The notes: a model not told the origin generated them from the letters alone. Counted from the stretch's first letter, positions 32,499 through 42,800 are shown. The stretch is DNA of 64,000 bases from Caulobacterales bacterium (GCA_020638525.1 JACKIL010000001.1:410396-474395), one strand, 5' to 3'. Numbers and translations: made by a program.

Positions 32499-35126
32499 AT
32501 GAAGGATGACCTTTTCGACGATGCGGGCGATGGAGCGGATGACGACAGCCCTCGCGCCGAGCCGAGAAGGAGCGCTCCTTCTTCAGAACCGTCCAAGCGG
32601 ACGCGCGGGCGCATGCCGCTCTGGCTGAAGCTCATCGGCTTCGCTTTCGGCGGCGTGGTGATGATCGGCCTCGCCGGCGTCGGTTATGGCGCGTGGTATC
32701 TCCACAAGCTCAGCCAGGATCTGCCGGACTACAAAGTGCTCGCTGAATACGCGCCGCCGGTGACGACGCGCGTCTACGCAGGCGACGGAACGCTCGTTGC
32801 GGAATTCGCGCGCGAGCGGCGTCTCTTCGTACCGATCGAGGCGATGCCTGATCACCTCAAATACGCATTCGTCTCGGCGGAAGACAAAAACTTCTATGAA
32901 CATGAAGGCCTGGACTTCAAAGGTATCTTCCGCGCGCAGGTCGCCAATGTCGGCAACATCATCAAGGGCCGGCGCCTTGAAGGCGGTTCGACGATCACGC
33001 AGCAGGTCGCGAAAAACTTTCTCCTGACCAGCGAGCAGAAAATCGAACGCAAGCTGCGTGAAATGCTGGTGACGCGCCGCATCGAGAAAGCCTTCACCAA
33101 GGACCACATCCTCGAGCTCTATCTGAACGAAATTTATCTCGGCAATCGCTCCTATGGCGTCGCCGCCGCTGCGCTAAATTATTTCGACAAGTCGCTCGAC
33201 GATTTGACGATCGCGGAAGCCGCCTATCTCGCCGCGATCCCGAAGGGCCCGAGCAACTATCACCCGATCTACAATCACGACCGCGCCGTTGAGCGCCGCA
33301 ACTGGGTCATCGGGCGTATGCTTGAGGACGGGCGCATCACGCAACAAGAAGCTGACGAAGCCCGCGCTTCACCGCTCGTTGCGCAAATCGCCCCGCCGCT
33401 CGGCGCGCGCGACTGGGCGTCCGAATATTTTGCGGAGGAAGTCAGGAAGCAGGTCGCCGACATGTACGGAACCGAGGCGCTTTATGATGGCGGGCTTTCG
33501 GTTCGTACGACGCTCAATCCGAACATGCAGGAAGCGGCGGGCCTCGCGCTTCGTCGCTGGCTCGTCGATTATGACCAGCGCCACGGGTGGCGCGGCCCCA
33601 TCACCAAGATGGAAGCGCCGGCGAGCTGGGCGGATGCATTCGCCGAAGCGATCAAGCCGCTCAGCGAAAAGCGCACGATCGCTGAAGATCTCGCGCCGTG
33701 GAAACCCGCACTCGTACTCGCGGTTTCAAAGAAAGAAGCGAAGATCGGTTTTGCTGACGCGAGCGAGGGCGTCATTCGTCTTGAAACGCTCGGCTGGGCG
33801 CGCGCCTATAAGGACGTGAACGGCATCGGCCCTGAAGTCGAAAGCGTCGGCCAGGTTCTTTCCGTAGGCGATGTAATCTACGTCGAACCGGCGAACCCTG
33901 AGATTTCGCATGATGAAAGCGAAACGGAACGCTCCGTGGAGACTTCCGGCGATGACGAATATCTCCTCCGTCAGCTTCCGGCGGTGAACGGCGCCCTCGT
34001 TGCGATTGATCCGCACACGGGCCGCGTCCTCGCTATGGTCGGCGGCTTTTCCTTCCAGCTTTCGGAATTCAACCGGGCTCTGCAGGCGCATCGCCAGCCG
34101 GGTTCGGCGTTCAAGCCATTCGTTTATTCCGCGGCGCTCGACAGCGGCTATACGCCGTCGAGCATCGTGCTCGACGCGCCCTTCGTCGCTCCCGGCGTCG
34201 ATAGCTGGTGGAAGCCCGGCAACTATGTCGAAGGCCGGTTCTATGGCGAAAGCACGCTGCGCGTCGGCATCGAGCAGTCGCGCAACACGATGACGGCGCG
34301 TCTTGCGCAGGACCTCGGCATTGGGCGTATCGTCGATTACGCCGAGCGTTTCCACATCGCCGACAGCCTGCCGCGCGAACTTGCGATCTCGCTCGGCGCG
34401 GCGGAGACGACGGTGATGCGGATCACCGCCGCCTATTCGACCTTCGTCAATGGCGGCAAGCGCGTTGAACCTGTCCTTATCGACCGAATTCAGGACCGCA
34501 CGGGCAAGACGATCTACAAGCGCGATACGCGCGAATGCCTCGATTGCAAGGTCGCTGAATGGACCGAGCAGGCTGAACCGCAGCTTCCCGACATACGCGA
34601 ACAGGTTATCGATCCGCGCACGGCCTATCAGATGGTGTCGATGCTTGAAGGCGTCGTTCTTCGCGGCACCGGCACGGCGGTCCGGAAGGTCGTGGACAAG
34701 CCCGTCGCCGGGAAAACGGGCACGACAAACGAATATCGCGACGCGTGGTTTGTCGGCTTCTCTCCGGACCTCGCCGCGGGCGTCTTCGTCGGCTTCGACA
34801 TGCCGCAATCGATGGGGCAGGGCGAGGCGGGCGGCAAAGTCGCCGCGCCGATCTTCGGTGACTTCATGGCGGAGGCTCTGAAAGACAAGGCGGCCATTCC
34901 GTTCCGCGTGCCCTCGGGCATCCGCCTCGTGCGCGTGAACGCCAAGACGGGCCGTCCGGCGAGCGCGAGCGACAGCAATGTCATCCTTGAAGCCTTCAAG
35001 GCGGACGACGTTCTGAGTCAGGGACCGGCGAATGACGAGTTGACGCTCGACCCGCTCAGCGCCGCGCCGCGGGACCCGGCGGCCGCTTCCGAAGAGCCGA
35101 CTGACGATCTTAACGGGCTCTACTGA
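32499..35126 (+). CDS. mrcA: Penicillin-binding protein 1A (bifunctional transglycosylase/transpeptidase)
   Basis: An 875-residue class A PBP. An acidic cytoplasmic N-terminus leads to one membrane helix (about residues 43-67), then the GT51 glycosyltransferase (about 85-265; VSAEDKNFYEHEGLD with catalytic Glu, GGSTITQQVAKNF, RKLREM). An OB-like inserted region follows, then the transpeptidase with Ser-x-x-Lys in QPGSAFKPF, the SRN motif in EQSRNTMT and KTG in VAGKTGTTNEYRDAW. It polymerises and crosslinks peptidoglycan. The ATG at 32499 follows AGAGAGAAG; a TTG at 32448 is rejected. It lies downstream of the amidase by 184 bases. Confidence 0.95.
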   Translation: MKDDLFDDAGDGADDDSPRAEPRRSAPSSEPSKRTRGRMPLWLKLIGFAFGGVVMIGLAGVGYGAWYLHKLSQDLPDYKVLAEYAPPVTTRVYAGDGTLVAEFARERRLFVPIEAMPDHLKYAFVSAEDKNFYEHEGLDFKGIFRAQVANVGNIIKGRRLEGGSTITQQVAKNFLLTSEQKIERKLREMLVTRRIEKAFTKDHILELYLNEIYLGNRSYGVAAAALNYFDKSLDDLTIAEAAYLAAIPKGPSNYHPIYNHDRAVERRNWVIGRMLEDGRITQQEADEARASPLVAQIAPPLGARDWASEYFAEEVRKQVADMYGTEALYDGGLSVRTTLNPNMQEAAGLALRRWLVDYDQRHGWRGPITKMEAPASWADAFAEAIKPLSEKRTIAEDLAPWKPALVLAVSKKEAKIGFADASEGVIRLETLGWARAYKDVNGIGPEVESVGQVLSVGDVIYVEPANPEISHDESETERSVETSGDDEYLLRQLPAVNGALVAIDPHTGRVLAMVGGFSFQLSEFNRALQAHRQPGSAFKPFVYSAALDSGYTPSSIVLDAPFVAPGVDSWWKPGNYVEGRFYGESTLRVGIEQSRNTMTARLAQDLGIGRIVDYAERFHIADSLPRELAISLGAAETTVMRITAAYSTFVNGGKRVEPVLIDRIQDRTGKTIYKRDTRECLDCKVAEWTEQAEPQLPDIREQVIDPRTAYQMVSMLEGVVLRGTGTAVRKVVDKPVAGKTGTTNEYRDAWFVGFSPDLAAGVFVGFDMPQSMGQGEAGGKVAAPIFGDFMAEALKDKAAIPFRVPSGIRLVRVNAKTGRPASASDSNVILEAFKADDVLSQGPANDELTLDPLSAAPRDPAAASEEPTDDLNGLY

Positions 35127-35133
35127 CAACCGA

Positions 35134-35169
35134 ACGTTCCGCCGGCTGTTGCCGTGGCGGGCGGAACGT
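35134..35169. terminator. Perfect inverted repeat between PBP1A and prfB
   Basis: ACGTTCCGCC (35134-35143) and GGCGGAACGT (35160-35169) form a 10-bp perfect stem with a 16-base loop. It sits 7 bases after the PBP1A stop and 18 bases before the prfB ATG. There is no T-run, so it may be a weak terminator or a leader structure affecting prfB. Confidence 0.45.
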
Positions 35170-35187
35170 ATTAGGAGCGCACGGATT

Positions 35188-36292
35188 ATGCGTGCAGAAA
35201 TCGAAACCATCGCCGAGCAAATTGAGCAGTCCGTGTCGCTGCTGAGGAGGCGTCTTTGACTGGGACGCAGCGCAGGCGCGCCTCCAGGAACTGAACGCTC
35301 AGGCGGAAGACCCCAATCTGTGGAACGACCCGCAGGCCGCGCAGCGCGTCATGCAGGAACGCAACGCGCTCGACGGCCAGATCAAGGCCGTTTCCGAGAT
35401 TGGCGATGAATTCAAAGAATTGATGGAGCTCGCCGAACTCGCCGATGAAGAGGGCGATACGGCGAGCCTTGATGAAGCGCAGGCGATGCTCGCCGCGCTC
35501 GGCGAACGTGCGGCGAAGGCCGAGACGGAGGCGCTTCTCTCTGGCGAAGCGGATTCCAATGACTGCTTCGTCGAAGTCCATCCCGGCGCTGGCGGCACCG
35601 AATCTAACGACTGGGCGTCGATGCTTCTGCGCATGTATGTGCGCTGGGCCCAGCAGAGCGGATACAAGGTCGAGGTTATCGAAGAGCAGCCCGGCGAAGA
35701 GGCGGGCATCAAGTCGGCGACGATCCAGGTTACAGGCCATAACGCTTATGGCTGGCTCAAGACTGAGTCAGGCGTGCATCGTCTCGTGCGCATCTCGCCT
35801 TACGATTCAAATGCGCGCCGGCACACGTCTTTCGCGTCCGTCTGGGTCTATCCGCTTGTCGACGACAATATCGAGATCGACGTGAACGAGAGCGATTGCC
35901 GCGTCGACACCTTCCGGGCGTCGGGCGCCGGCGGTCAGCACGTCAACACGACGGACTCGGCGGTGCGCATCACGCACATTCCGACTGGCATTGTCGTGCA
36001 GTGCCAGAACGAGCGCTCGCAGCACAAGAACCGCGCGACCGCGTGGAAAATGCTTCGAGCGCGCCTTTACGAGCTCGAACTACAGAAGCGCGAAGAGGCG
36101 GCAGCGGCTGCGGCCTCGTCAAAGACGGATATCGGCTGGGGCCACCAGATCCGTTCTTACGTGCTGCAGCCCTATCAGCTCGTGAAAGACCTGCGAACGC
36201 AGGTCGAAAGCCCGGACCCGGAAGCCGTGCTTGGCGGCGATCTCGACGCCTTCATGGCCGCTTCGCTCGCGCAGCGGGTCGCTGGCTCGTAA
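35188..36292 (+). CDS. prfB: Peptide chain release factor 2, with programmed +1 frameshift
   Basis: RF2 terminates translation at UGA and UAA. The gene starts at the ATG at 35188 and reads 23 codons to an in-frame TGA at 35257-35259. Skipping one base (T at 35257) joins this to the long frame 35258-36292, giving 368 residues. The shift site is the classical CTT-TGA-C, with an internal Shine-Dalgarno-like AGGAGG just upstream (35245-35250). The main frame begins DWDAAQARLQEL and carries the catalytic GGQ (GAGGQHVNTTDSAVRI) and the SPF-type recognition loop region (RISPYDSNARRHTSF). A missing 5' frame would be a mis-annotation, not a pseudogene. Confidence 0.97.
35245..35260 (+). promoter_or_regulatory. 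prfB programmed frameshift signal
   Basis: AGGAGG (35245-35250), then CGT and the slippery CTT-TGA-C (35254-35260). When RF2 is scarce the ribosome pauses at the TGA and slips +1, restoring RF2 synthesis. The element order and short spacing match the well-known autoregulatory site. Confidence 0.93.
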
Positions 36293-36311
36293 GAACCGAG
36301 ACGCTTTCTTA

Positions 36312-36336
36312 AATTGAAAAGGCGAGGCTTCGCCTA
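36312..36336 (-). terminator. Intrinsic terminator of the bactofilin gene
   Basis: On the minus strand, AGGCGA-AGCC-TCGCCT (36335-36320) is followed by TTTTCAATTT. The hairpin overlaps the bactofilin stop codon (36334-36336), and the T-run makes it a credible Rho-independent terminator between the convergent prfB and bactofilin genes. Confidence 0.6.
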
Positions 36337-36930
36337 GCGCAGTGGCGAACGTCCCTGCGTCAGGAAGGACGGCGCTTCATTCGCCGCCGAACGCTGCATG
36401 CCCGCATCTTCGCCCGTCGTCACCGGCTTCGGCGCGGCGCCCGTTCCAACGGTCGGACGCGCCTTGCGGAAGTCCTTCGCGGCGGCTTCTGAAAGCGGAT
36501 CGTCCGAATGGCGGCAGTTGCCTTCGAAATGCGCGCCGGATTCCACTGAGAGCGAGGAATGAAGGATGTCGCCCTGAATGTGCGCCGTCGCGGCGAGCGA
36601 AACTTGCTTGGCGCGAATGCCGCCTTCAACGCGGCCGCGAACGGTGACGTTCTCGCAAACGACTTCGCCTTTGACGGTCGCCTTCTCGCCGATGATCAGC
36701 GAGGTGGCGCGAATGTCGCCTTCGAGCGAACCGTCGAACTGGACTTCGCCGGCGGCGTTGATGTTGCCGCGCATGACGACGTCAGCGGAGATGATGGAAG
36801 GAACGCCAGCGGGTTTCATGGAACTCGACCTTTTCGATGGAGCGGGAGAGGAAGATTGCGTGATATCCGCCTGAACGGACTTCGCCGCCTTATCTTCTGC
36901 GTTTTGCTTCGTCTTAGCTTTCGAAAACAT
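36334..36930 (-). CDS. Bactofilin (polymer-forming cytoskeletal protein)
   Basis: A 198-residue cytoskeletal protein. A short disordered N-terminus (to about residue 40) is followed by the bactofilin beta-helix (about 42-150), visible as regularly spaced hydrophobics with VPSIISADVVMRGNI, GEVQFDGSLEGDI and GEVVCENVTVRGRVEGGI, and then a disordered C-terminus. Bactofilins self-assemble into filaments that localise peptidoglycan enzymes. The start is the ATG at 36930 with AGGCAGG upstream; it overlaps the end of the M23 gene by 17 bases. The pairing with an M23 endopeptidase matches the LmdC-bactofilin modules studied in Hyphomonas and the Csd1-CcmA module of Helicobacter. Confidence 0.93.
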   Translation of the reverse strand: MFSKAKTKQNAEDKAAKSVQADITQSSSPAPSKRSSSMKPAGVPSIISADVVMRGNINAAGEVQFDGSLEGDIRATSLIIGEKATVKGEVVCENVTVRGRVEGGIRAKQVSLAATAHIQGDILHSSLSVESGAHFEGNCRHSDDPLSEAAAKDFRKARPTVGTGAAPKPVTTGEDAGMQRSAANEAPSFLTQGRSPLR

Positions 36931-38230
36931 ATCGACCTGCCTCGATGAATCGTCTCGGATTCTTCGGTTTGCCCTTGAAGAGAACTTCGTAGTGAACGTG
37001 GGGACCGGTGCTCCGACCGCTCGATCCAAGCTCGCCAACCTTGTCGTGCAAAGCGAGCTTCTGACCAGCCGAGACAGTGATGCGGTTCAAATGCGCATAA
37101 CGCGTCATGAAACCATTGCCATGGTCAACTTCTACAACCCGCCCCCAACCATTCTTCGTACCGGCGAACTTGACTACCCCCGCCGCCGTCGTCGTAACCG
37201 GCGACGCCCAAGCCGCCGCAAAATCAATCCCGAAATGGTTCGCGGCGCGGCCCGTGATGGGATCGCGGCGAACGCCATAGCCGCTCGTATAACGGCGGCT
37301 AACCATTAGGGGAGAAGAGAGCGGAAGCCGGGTGATGGCTTCCTGCATCGTCGTCAATTCATCGATCAGAATGCCTGCGCGGTTCGCATGGCGGAAAAAC
37401 GCCGTCGAAGCGTCGCTGACATTTGAAACGTCGATATAGGGCCCGCCTTGCGCAAGCACGAGATTGGTGATCTTGGCGGGCGGCACGATCTCGTCGGCCG
37501 AGACGCCGGTGCTGTCCATCACCATTTTAAGAGTGTCGATTTCTTTCGTCGCGCGCTCTTCAAGCGAGGCGAGAAGGAGCATCTGCTCGACATAGAGATC
37601 GGCAGCCGCCGACTCCATATTGTCGATCGCTGCGGCGGCCGGGCTTCCTGAAGGAACCTGGGTGCTGCCTTTCGCGGCCTCCTCGATCGCTTCCTTGCGC
37701 AGGATCGAGAGGCGGGACTGGCGCGGCGTCGTCTCCGCCGGCGCGACGTCAATCATGATGCGGTTGCCGTTCGAAGGCTTCGCGCCGTTGGGCGCGCCGG
37801 CTTCCGAGAGGCCTTTGGCGAGCGTGTCGATGGTCTGGTCGATGGCGAACTTGCGTTCGACCATGTTCTTCAGCGTCTGATGGCGGCTGGAGATCTCCGC
37901 CATGGTGGCGTCGAACTGCTGCTCCATGATGACGTTGAGCGAGGCGACGTCGTCATAGGCGCGCATCTGCTTCTGCAGCTGCTTGGTGTAGGCCGTCTCC
38001 ATGACCCGGGCATCGCGCTCCTTGGCGACGATGATCTGCTCTTTGAAGACCACGTTCACCGATGCGTAGGCGACCCACAGGAGGAAGGACCCCAAAACCG
38101 CCGCCAGGGCGATCTGGGTCTTTGTGGACATGGAAATGAAATGAACGACGCCGTCGCTGCGGTGGTATATCTGCCGCTCTTTGAAGAGACGGCTGATAAT
38201 ACGCTTAACGCGGCCGGATTTACGGCTCAT
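36914..38230 (-). CDS. M23-family peptidoglycan endopeptidase, bactofilin partner (LmdC-like)
   Basis: A 438-residue membrane-anchored protein: a short basic cytoplasmic tail, one membrane helix (about residues 38-60), a periplasmic coiled coil (about 70-150), a linker and a C-terminal LytM/M23 domain (about 310-430). The zinc and catalytic residues are intact: NHFGIDFAA (H and D), RYAHL and GPHVHYEV. Such enzymes cut stem-peptide crosslinks. In related budding bacteria the short cytoplasmic tail contacts bactofilin. It is translationally overlapped with the bactofilin gene. The N-terminal tail MSRKSGRVKRIISRLFKERQ is unusually basic and amphipathic, consistent with such an interaction. Confidence 0.92.
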   Translation of the reverse strand: MSRKSGRVKRIISRLFKERQIYHRSDGVVHFISMSTKTQIALAAVLGSFLLWVAYASVNVVFKEQIIVAKERDARVMETAYTKQLQKQMRAYDDVASLNVIMEQQFDATMAEISSRHQTLKNMVERKFAIDQTIDTLAKGLSEAGAPNGAKPSNGNRIMIDVAPAETTPRQSRLSILRKEAIEEAAKGSTQVPSGSPAAAAIDNMESAAADLYVEQMLLLASLEERATKEIDTLKMVMDSTGVSADEIVPPAKITNLVLAQGGPYIDVSNVSDASTAFFRHANRAGILIDELTTMQEAITRLPLSSPLMVSRRYTSGYGVRRDPITGRAANHFGIDFAAAWASPVTTTAAGVVKFAGTKNGWGRVVEVDHGNGFMTRYAHLNRITVSAGQKLALHDKVGELGSSGRSTGPHVHYEVLFKGKPKNPRRFIEAGRYVFES

Positions 38231-38352
38231 TCACCGACGCCCCTGTGTCAACGCCATGCGTTCTACGCCTACACCCCTTAAGATATTGCAGCGTATCTAC
38301 GACGATTTCGCAACTGTTATGTGATGAAGTAACCACATTTTTCACCAGATCG

Positions 38353-39201
38353 CTAACCAGCGCTTCCTTCCGAACCAGCAAGACTCATTCCCTTCAGACC
38401 GGCCGCACCTTCGTAGAAGTCCGGGGCGAGCCCAGCTCTATCGCGCGCCCCGCGGTTGAACGGCGGCTTCAGACCGCCCGCGAAGCGCTCGGAGACGAGC
38501 CTGCGGAACGCTTCGGAAGGGATGAGGCCGCGCCGCTCGCACAGCGCGTCAAACCACCGGACGCCGGCGGCGACATGGCCGACTTCCTCCCTGTAAATCA
38601 TTGATAATACTGATGCGCTTGCAATGTCACCCAGCGATGTGAGCTTCTCGATCATCGTCGGCGTGACGTCGAGGCCGCGCGCTTCAAGGACCAATGGAGC
38701 GATCGCAAGGCGCGCAAGCGGATCGTCCGAGGTGGAGAGCGCCGCCGACCACAGGCCGTCATGGGCGGGGAGGTCTCCATAGCTTGAGCCGAGGTCGTTC
38801 AGCCTTTGATCAACCGCTTCGAAATGGCGCGCTTCTTCTCCGCCGATCGCGGCCCAATCCTGGACAAAGGCCGCCCAGTCGAGCCCCTCGGTCTTCATCT
38901 TGAGGGCGAAACGAGTAGCCATGTCGAAAGCAAGGTCGATGGCGTTGAACTCGATATGGGCGAGGGCGTGGAGAAGGGCGATCTTTCCCTGAGGCGTTCC
39001 AAGCCGGCGCCGCGGTACATCACCGGGCGAGACGAGCTTCGGGGCGGCGGGCCGCGCCGGCCGATCCGGCGGAGAAGGCCAACCTTCAGGGGCGGATAGC
39101 TCTCCGCCCGCCGCGAGCCGGGCGGCTTCCCCCGCCGCTGCGACTTTCTCCTGCGGGTCGGCAGCGGTTAGGGCGCGAAGGGCTGCTTCGGCGAAATCCA
39201 T
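38353..39201 (-). CDS. DUF455 ferritin-like protein
   Basis: A 282-residue protein of the DUF455 ferritin-like superfamily (related to tRNA-hydroxylase MiaE). The helical core has metal-ligand style motifs: HIEFNAIDLAFD, GGEEARHFEAVDQRL and YREEVGHVAAGVRWF (E-x-x-H pairs), consistent with a di-iron or di-manganese centre. The substrate is unknown. It precedes the peroxiredoxin by 18 bases in reverse order (bcp then DUF455 on the minus strand), suggesting co-expression. Confidence 0.85.
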   Translation of the reverse strand: MDFAEAALRALTAADPQEKVAAAGEAARLAAGGELSAPEGWPSPPDRPARPAAPKLVSPGDVPRRRLGTPQGKIALLHALAHIEFNAIDLAFDMATRFALKMKTEGLDWAAFVQDWAAIGGEEARHFEAVDQRLNDLGSSYGDLPAHDGLWSAALSTSDDPLARLAIAPLVLEARGLDVTPTMIEKLTSLGDIASASVLSMIYREEVGHVAAGVRWFDALCERRGLIPSEAFRRLVSERFAGGLKPPFNRGARDRAGLAPDFYEGAAGLKGMSLAGSEGSAG

Positions 39202-39219
39202 TGGTGCTCGGCAGCCTTC

Positions 39220-39690
39220 TCAGAGCGCCTGAACGGCGGCGAGGACCTCTTCTGCGTGGCCTGGCGTTTTCACCTTCCGCCAGATCTTCCTGATCACGCC
39301 CTTGCCGTCGATCAGAAATGTAGAGCGGTCGATGCCCATATATTTTCGCCCGTAAAGCGTTTTCTCCACCCACGAGCCGTAAGCCTCGACGGTCTTGCCG
39401 CTCTCATCCGAGCCTAATGTGACCTTAAGGCTATGTTTTTCCTTAAATTTGTCGTGTTTCTGAACAGTGTCCTTGGAGACGCCGAGCACAACGGCTCCGG
39501 CCTTCTCGAACTTCTTGAGGAGAGCCGAAAAGTCGACAGCTTCCCGGGTGCAGCCGGAAGTGTCATCTTTCGGGTAGAAGTAGAGAACAAGGGTTTTGCC
39601 GGCGCAGTCTTTGAGGGCGATTTTGCCGCCGCCATCTGTGGGAAGCGAGAAGGCGGGGGCTTTGTCGCCTTCCTTGAGCGTTTTCGTCAC
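39220..39690 (-). CDS. bcp: Thioredoxin-dependent thiol peroxidase (Bcp/PrxQ type)
   Basis: A 156-residue peroxiredoxin reducing hydroperoxides. It has the peroxidatic Cys in the motif LYFYPKDDTSGCTREA and the later TFLIDGKGVIRKIW. The position five residues after the peroxidatic Cys, which is Cys in E. coli Bcp, is Val here, so resolution must use another Cys or an external thiol. The start is a GTG at 39690 (VTKTLKEGD) with GGAG upstream; the frame is open to 39966, but that part overlaps the divergent AsmA-like gene and resembles nothing. Confidence 0.92.
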   Translation of the reverse strand: MTKTLKEGDKAPAFSLPTDGGGKIALKDCAGKTLVLYFYPKDDTSGCTREAVDFSALLKKFEKAGAVVLGVSKDTVQKHDKFKEKHSLKVTLGSDESGKTVEAYGSWVEKTLYGRKYMGIDRSTFLIDGKGVIRKIWRKVKTPGHAEEVLAAVQAL

Positions 39691-39898
39691 GTCGGAATCT
39701 CCAGCTGGAACTTGGGAAGGGGCTGAGGGGCGAGAAACTAGAGCGATTGCCTGCGAAACCCAATCTTCGCTGGATGGCGGGGAACGAATTGGCGCGGCGC
39801 TTGCCTCCTGACGAGGTAGAAAGTAGGCCTTTCCGATTGGCGGGCGGGGCCGGAAAGTAGAAGCATAGTTGTGCGGCAAGCGTTGACGGGCGGTTCGA

Positions 39899-42800
39899 AT
39901 GCACAGGACGCGTAGCCGCGCCGCCAGGATCGGCCTGATCGCATTTGAAGTCGTGGGCGTTCTCATCGCCGTGGCCGCGGCTAGTGCGGGACTTCTCTAC
40001 TGGCGTCTTCAGTCCGGACCTTTACCGCTCACCTTCTTTGAACAAAGCGCCGAGTTCGCCGCTTCCCGCGCCTTGCCGCGCGGCTATTCCGTAGACATCA
40101 GGTCCATGGCGATCGCCCGGGGCGCAAGCGCAGGCGAATATGACCTGACGCTTCGCAAGCTCATCATTTCGAACGACAAGGGCGCTGCTATCTCGGAACT
40201 CTCGGCGCTGGATTTTCAGTTCTTCGCCTCTGACCTCTTTGTCGGCGCGCTGGGCCCTCGGCGCGTTTTCGCAGAAGACGGCGTATTCGAACTGGAACGC
40301 GGAATGCTGCCGGAACGGCGAGAGAGCGCTGCGAAAGAAAAGGCGCCGCTGCGAGCCTTCATGCGAAGCAAGTTTCTTCGCACCGCCTTTTCGAGCGCGG
40401 AAATCCGCAATGCGCGGATCGCTTACAAGGACCCGGCGTCCGGGCGCTCCTGGGTCGCGAACAAGGCGTCGGCGAGAATCGACAAGTCTGCGGGCGGGTT
40501 AGTCGGACGAGCGGAAGGTTTCTTCGACATTGACGGCGAGCCGGCGAGCCTCAAGGTGCTTGTCGACTATGCAGACGATGCCGACACGTTCAACACCACG
40601 ATAGATGTCGTCGGCGCGCCAATTGGCGATCTGCTGGAAATAGCCAGAGGACGCAGTTTCGCGCTTCTGTCAGCGCCGGTGACAGGCCGGGCGACGTTCG
40701 CTATTTCGCAATCCGCCAAGATCGTCTCTTCACAGATCGACGCCCGGATTGGCGCAGGCGAACTCACCGTCGGCGAGAAGCGTGTTCCGCTCGATTATGC
40801 AGACTTCCATGCAGCGTTCGATCCGGCGCAGAATTTGTTCAAGATCGCGCGCATTGAATTTTCAGCCGACGGGTCGCACGGCGTGCTTGCCGGCGATGTC
40901 GATATCGAGATCTCGAAGAAAACAAAGAAGCCAAGCGCGATGCGTTTCGGGCTTCAGGGCGAAGAAATTACGCTCGATACGGAGGGCTTCCTGCCGCAGC
41001 CATTGGACGTCAATTCGCTGCAACTCGCCGGCTCCTATGATTTCCAAACGCGCCGTTTCGCGGCGGATAGCGTTTCCGCGGACTTGCTCGGCGTAACCAT
41101 CGCTGGCGGATTTGAATTTGCGCCTGGACCAAAGAGCGAGGAAGCGCAGCGCGCATCGCCGTCGGTAAAAGTTCAGCTAGGCGTTGAAGGCGTGCTCCAT
41201 CGCGAACAGATACTGGCCGGCTGGCCGACGGCGCTCGGCCTTGGCGCGCGCGATTTCATTACAGAGCGACTGCCGGAAGGGCGCGCCGAGAATGTTGTCT
41301 TCAAGCTTGACATGCCTGCGGGCTCGCTCAAGCCGGGGGAGCCAATGCCGGACGAAGCGATGGAGCTTTCGTTCGACGTGCTCGACGCGACTGTCATCTA
41401 TGGTGAAGGCATGACCCCGCTGACGCATGCCTCCGGTACGGCGCGTCTGACCGGCAATCGTTTCCTCATCTCTTCCATCCAGGGCAAGGTCGGCCCCGTC
41501 GCCTTAGGCAAGGGCGAGATTGACTTCACGGCGCTTTCTCCTGCCGGAGAGCCGGTCTTCTATCGTTTCGGCGCTAACGGGAAAGCATCTGACATTCTGA
41601 ACATCTTGAATGAAGAACCGTTGGCTGTGCTGAAAGACACCGGTTTCGACTCTTCCCGTTTCATCGGAGATGTGAGCGTGCGCATGGAGATCATGCGGCC
41701 GAACCTTCGGGAAGTGGCCCGCGAGGATTACGCTTTTGCGGGCCGTGCGACGTTCGACGATCTCACCGTGACAGAAATCTTCAATGGTGCGGACATTGAT
41801 CGCGCGGCGGGGACGCTTGAGCTCAAGTCCCAGTCAATGACTGTCAGTGCGAACGGCGAGCTCGCGGGATCGCCGATCAAGATCGATTGGGACCAGGCGT
41901 TCAATCGCAAGAAGGGGTCGTCTAAATTCAGGGTCAGCGGCGAGATGGACACTCTTGCGGGCGATGTGCTCGGCATGTCGCAGCGCGGCCTTGTTCGCGG
42001 GACCGTTTCCTATTCGGCGGAAGCGATCGGCAGTCTCGGCGCCATCGATACGCTGCGCGCGACAGCCGACTTGCAACGGGCCTCTCTTTCTGTCGACGCG
42101 CTCAACTTCGCGAAACTGGCAGGCGAACCGGCGAAGCTCGCGATTGATCTCGCCTTCAGGAAAGGCGCAATCGAAGTCCGGGACTTTGCGCTGACAAACG
42201 ATTTCGGTGCAGAGACGCCTGTATCTGAAACAGAGGCAAGCCAGCCAGCGGGCGCAGCGCTGAAGAAATTCTCTCCAATCGCCATTTTCGGAACGGCGCG
42301 GTTTGGCGCGCACGGATATATCGAAAACGTCAACCTTCCGCGCGTGCAACTTGGAGAGGACTCCAACTTCGCTGTTGAGGCGAGCCGCGCCGACTCCGGC
42401 ATTCTCGAACTCACTCTGACAGGTGAATCGATCGATCTTTCCCGCTTCATTATGTCGGCGGTGGAATCGGGGCCTCGCAGTGACGAGCGCGGTGAATTCG
42501 GCTGGGGCGTCGGAGCGGTGCTTCGCGGACGCGTCAACAAACTCCATGCTCGCGGCGATAGCGTTTATTCGGATGCGAGTCTGGATCTTCGGCGCGGCGC
42601 CGAGCGGATGGAAGCGCTGGACTTCTCAGCGCGAACGGCGGACGGCAAGCCGCTCTCTGTCGTGCTGAAGGAGACCGGTTCGGAACAAGGACCGCGCCAG
42701 GTCGTAGAGGCGCGTACGGACGATATCGGCGCGTTGCTTTCCTCCGTCTTCGATATCCGCTCCATCAAGGGCGGCGAAGGCGTCATGGAAGTTCTCGTCA

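Noticed and set aside
35188..35259. prfB as a frameshifted pseudogene
   Set aside because: The in-frame TGA is embedded in the classical RF2 recoding signal and the downstream frame is intact.
39691..39966. N-terminal extension of the peroxiredoxin
   Set aside because: It has no homology, overlaps the divergent AsmA-like gene, and a GTG with GGAG gives the normal protein length.
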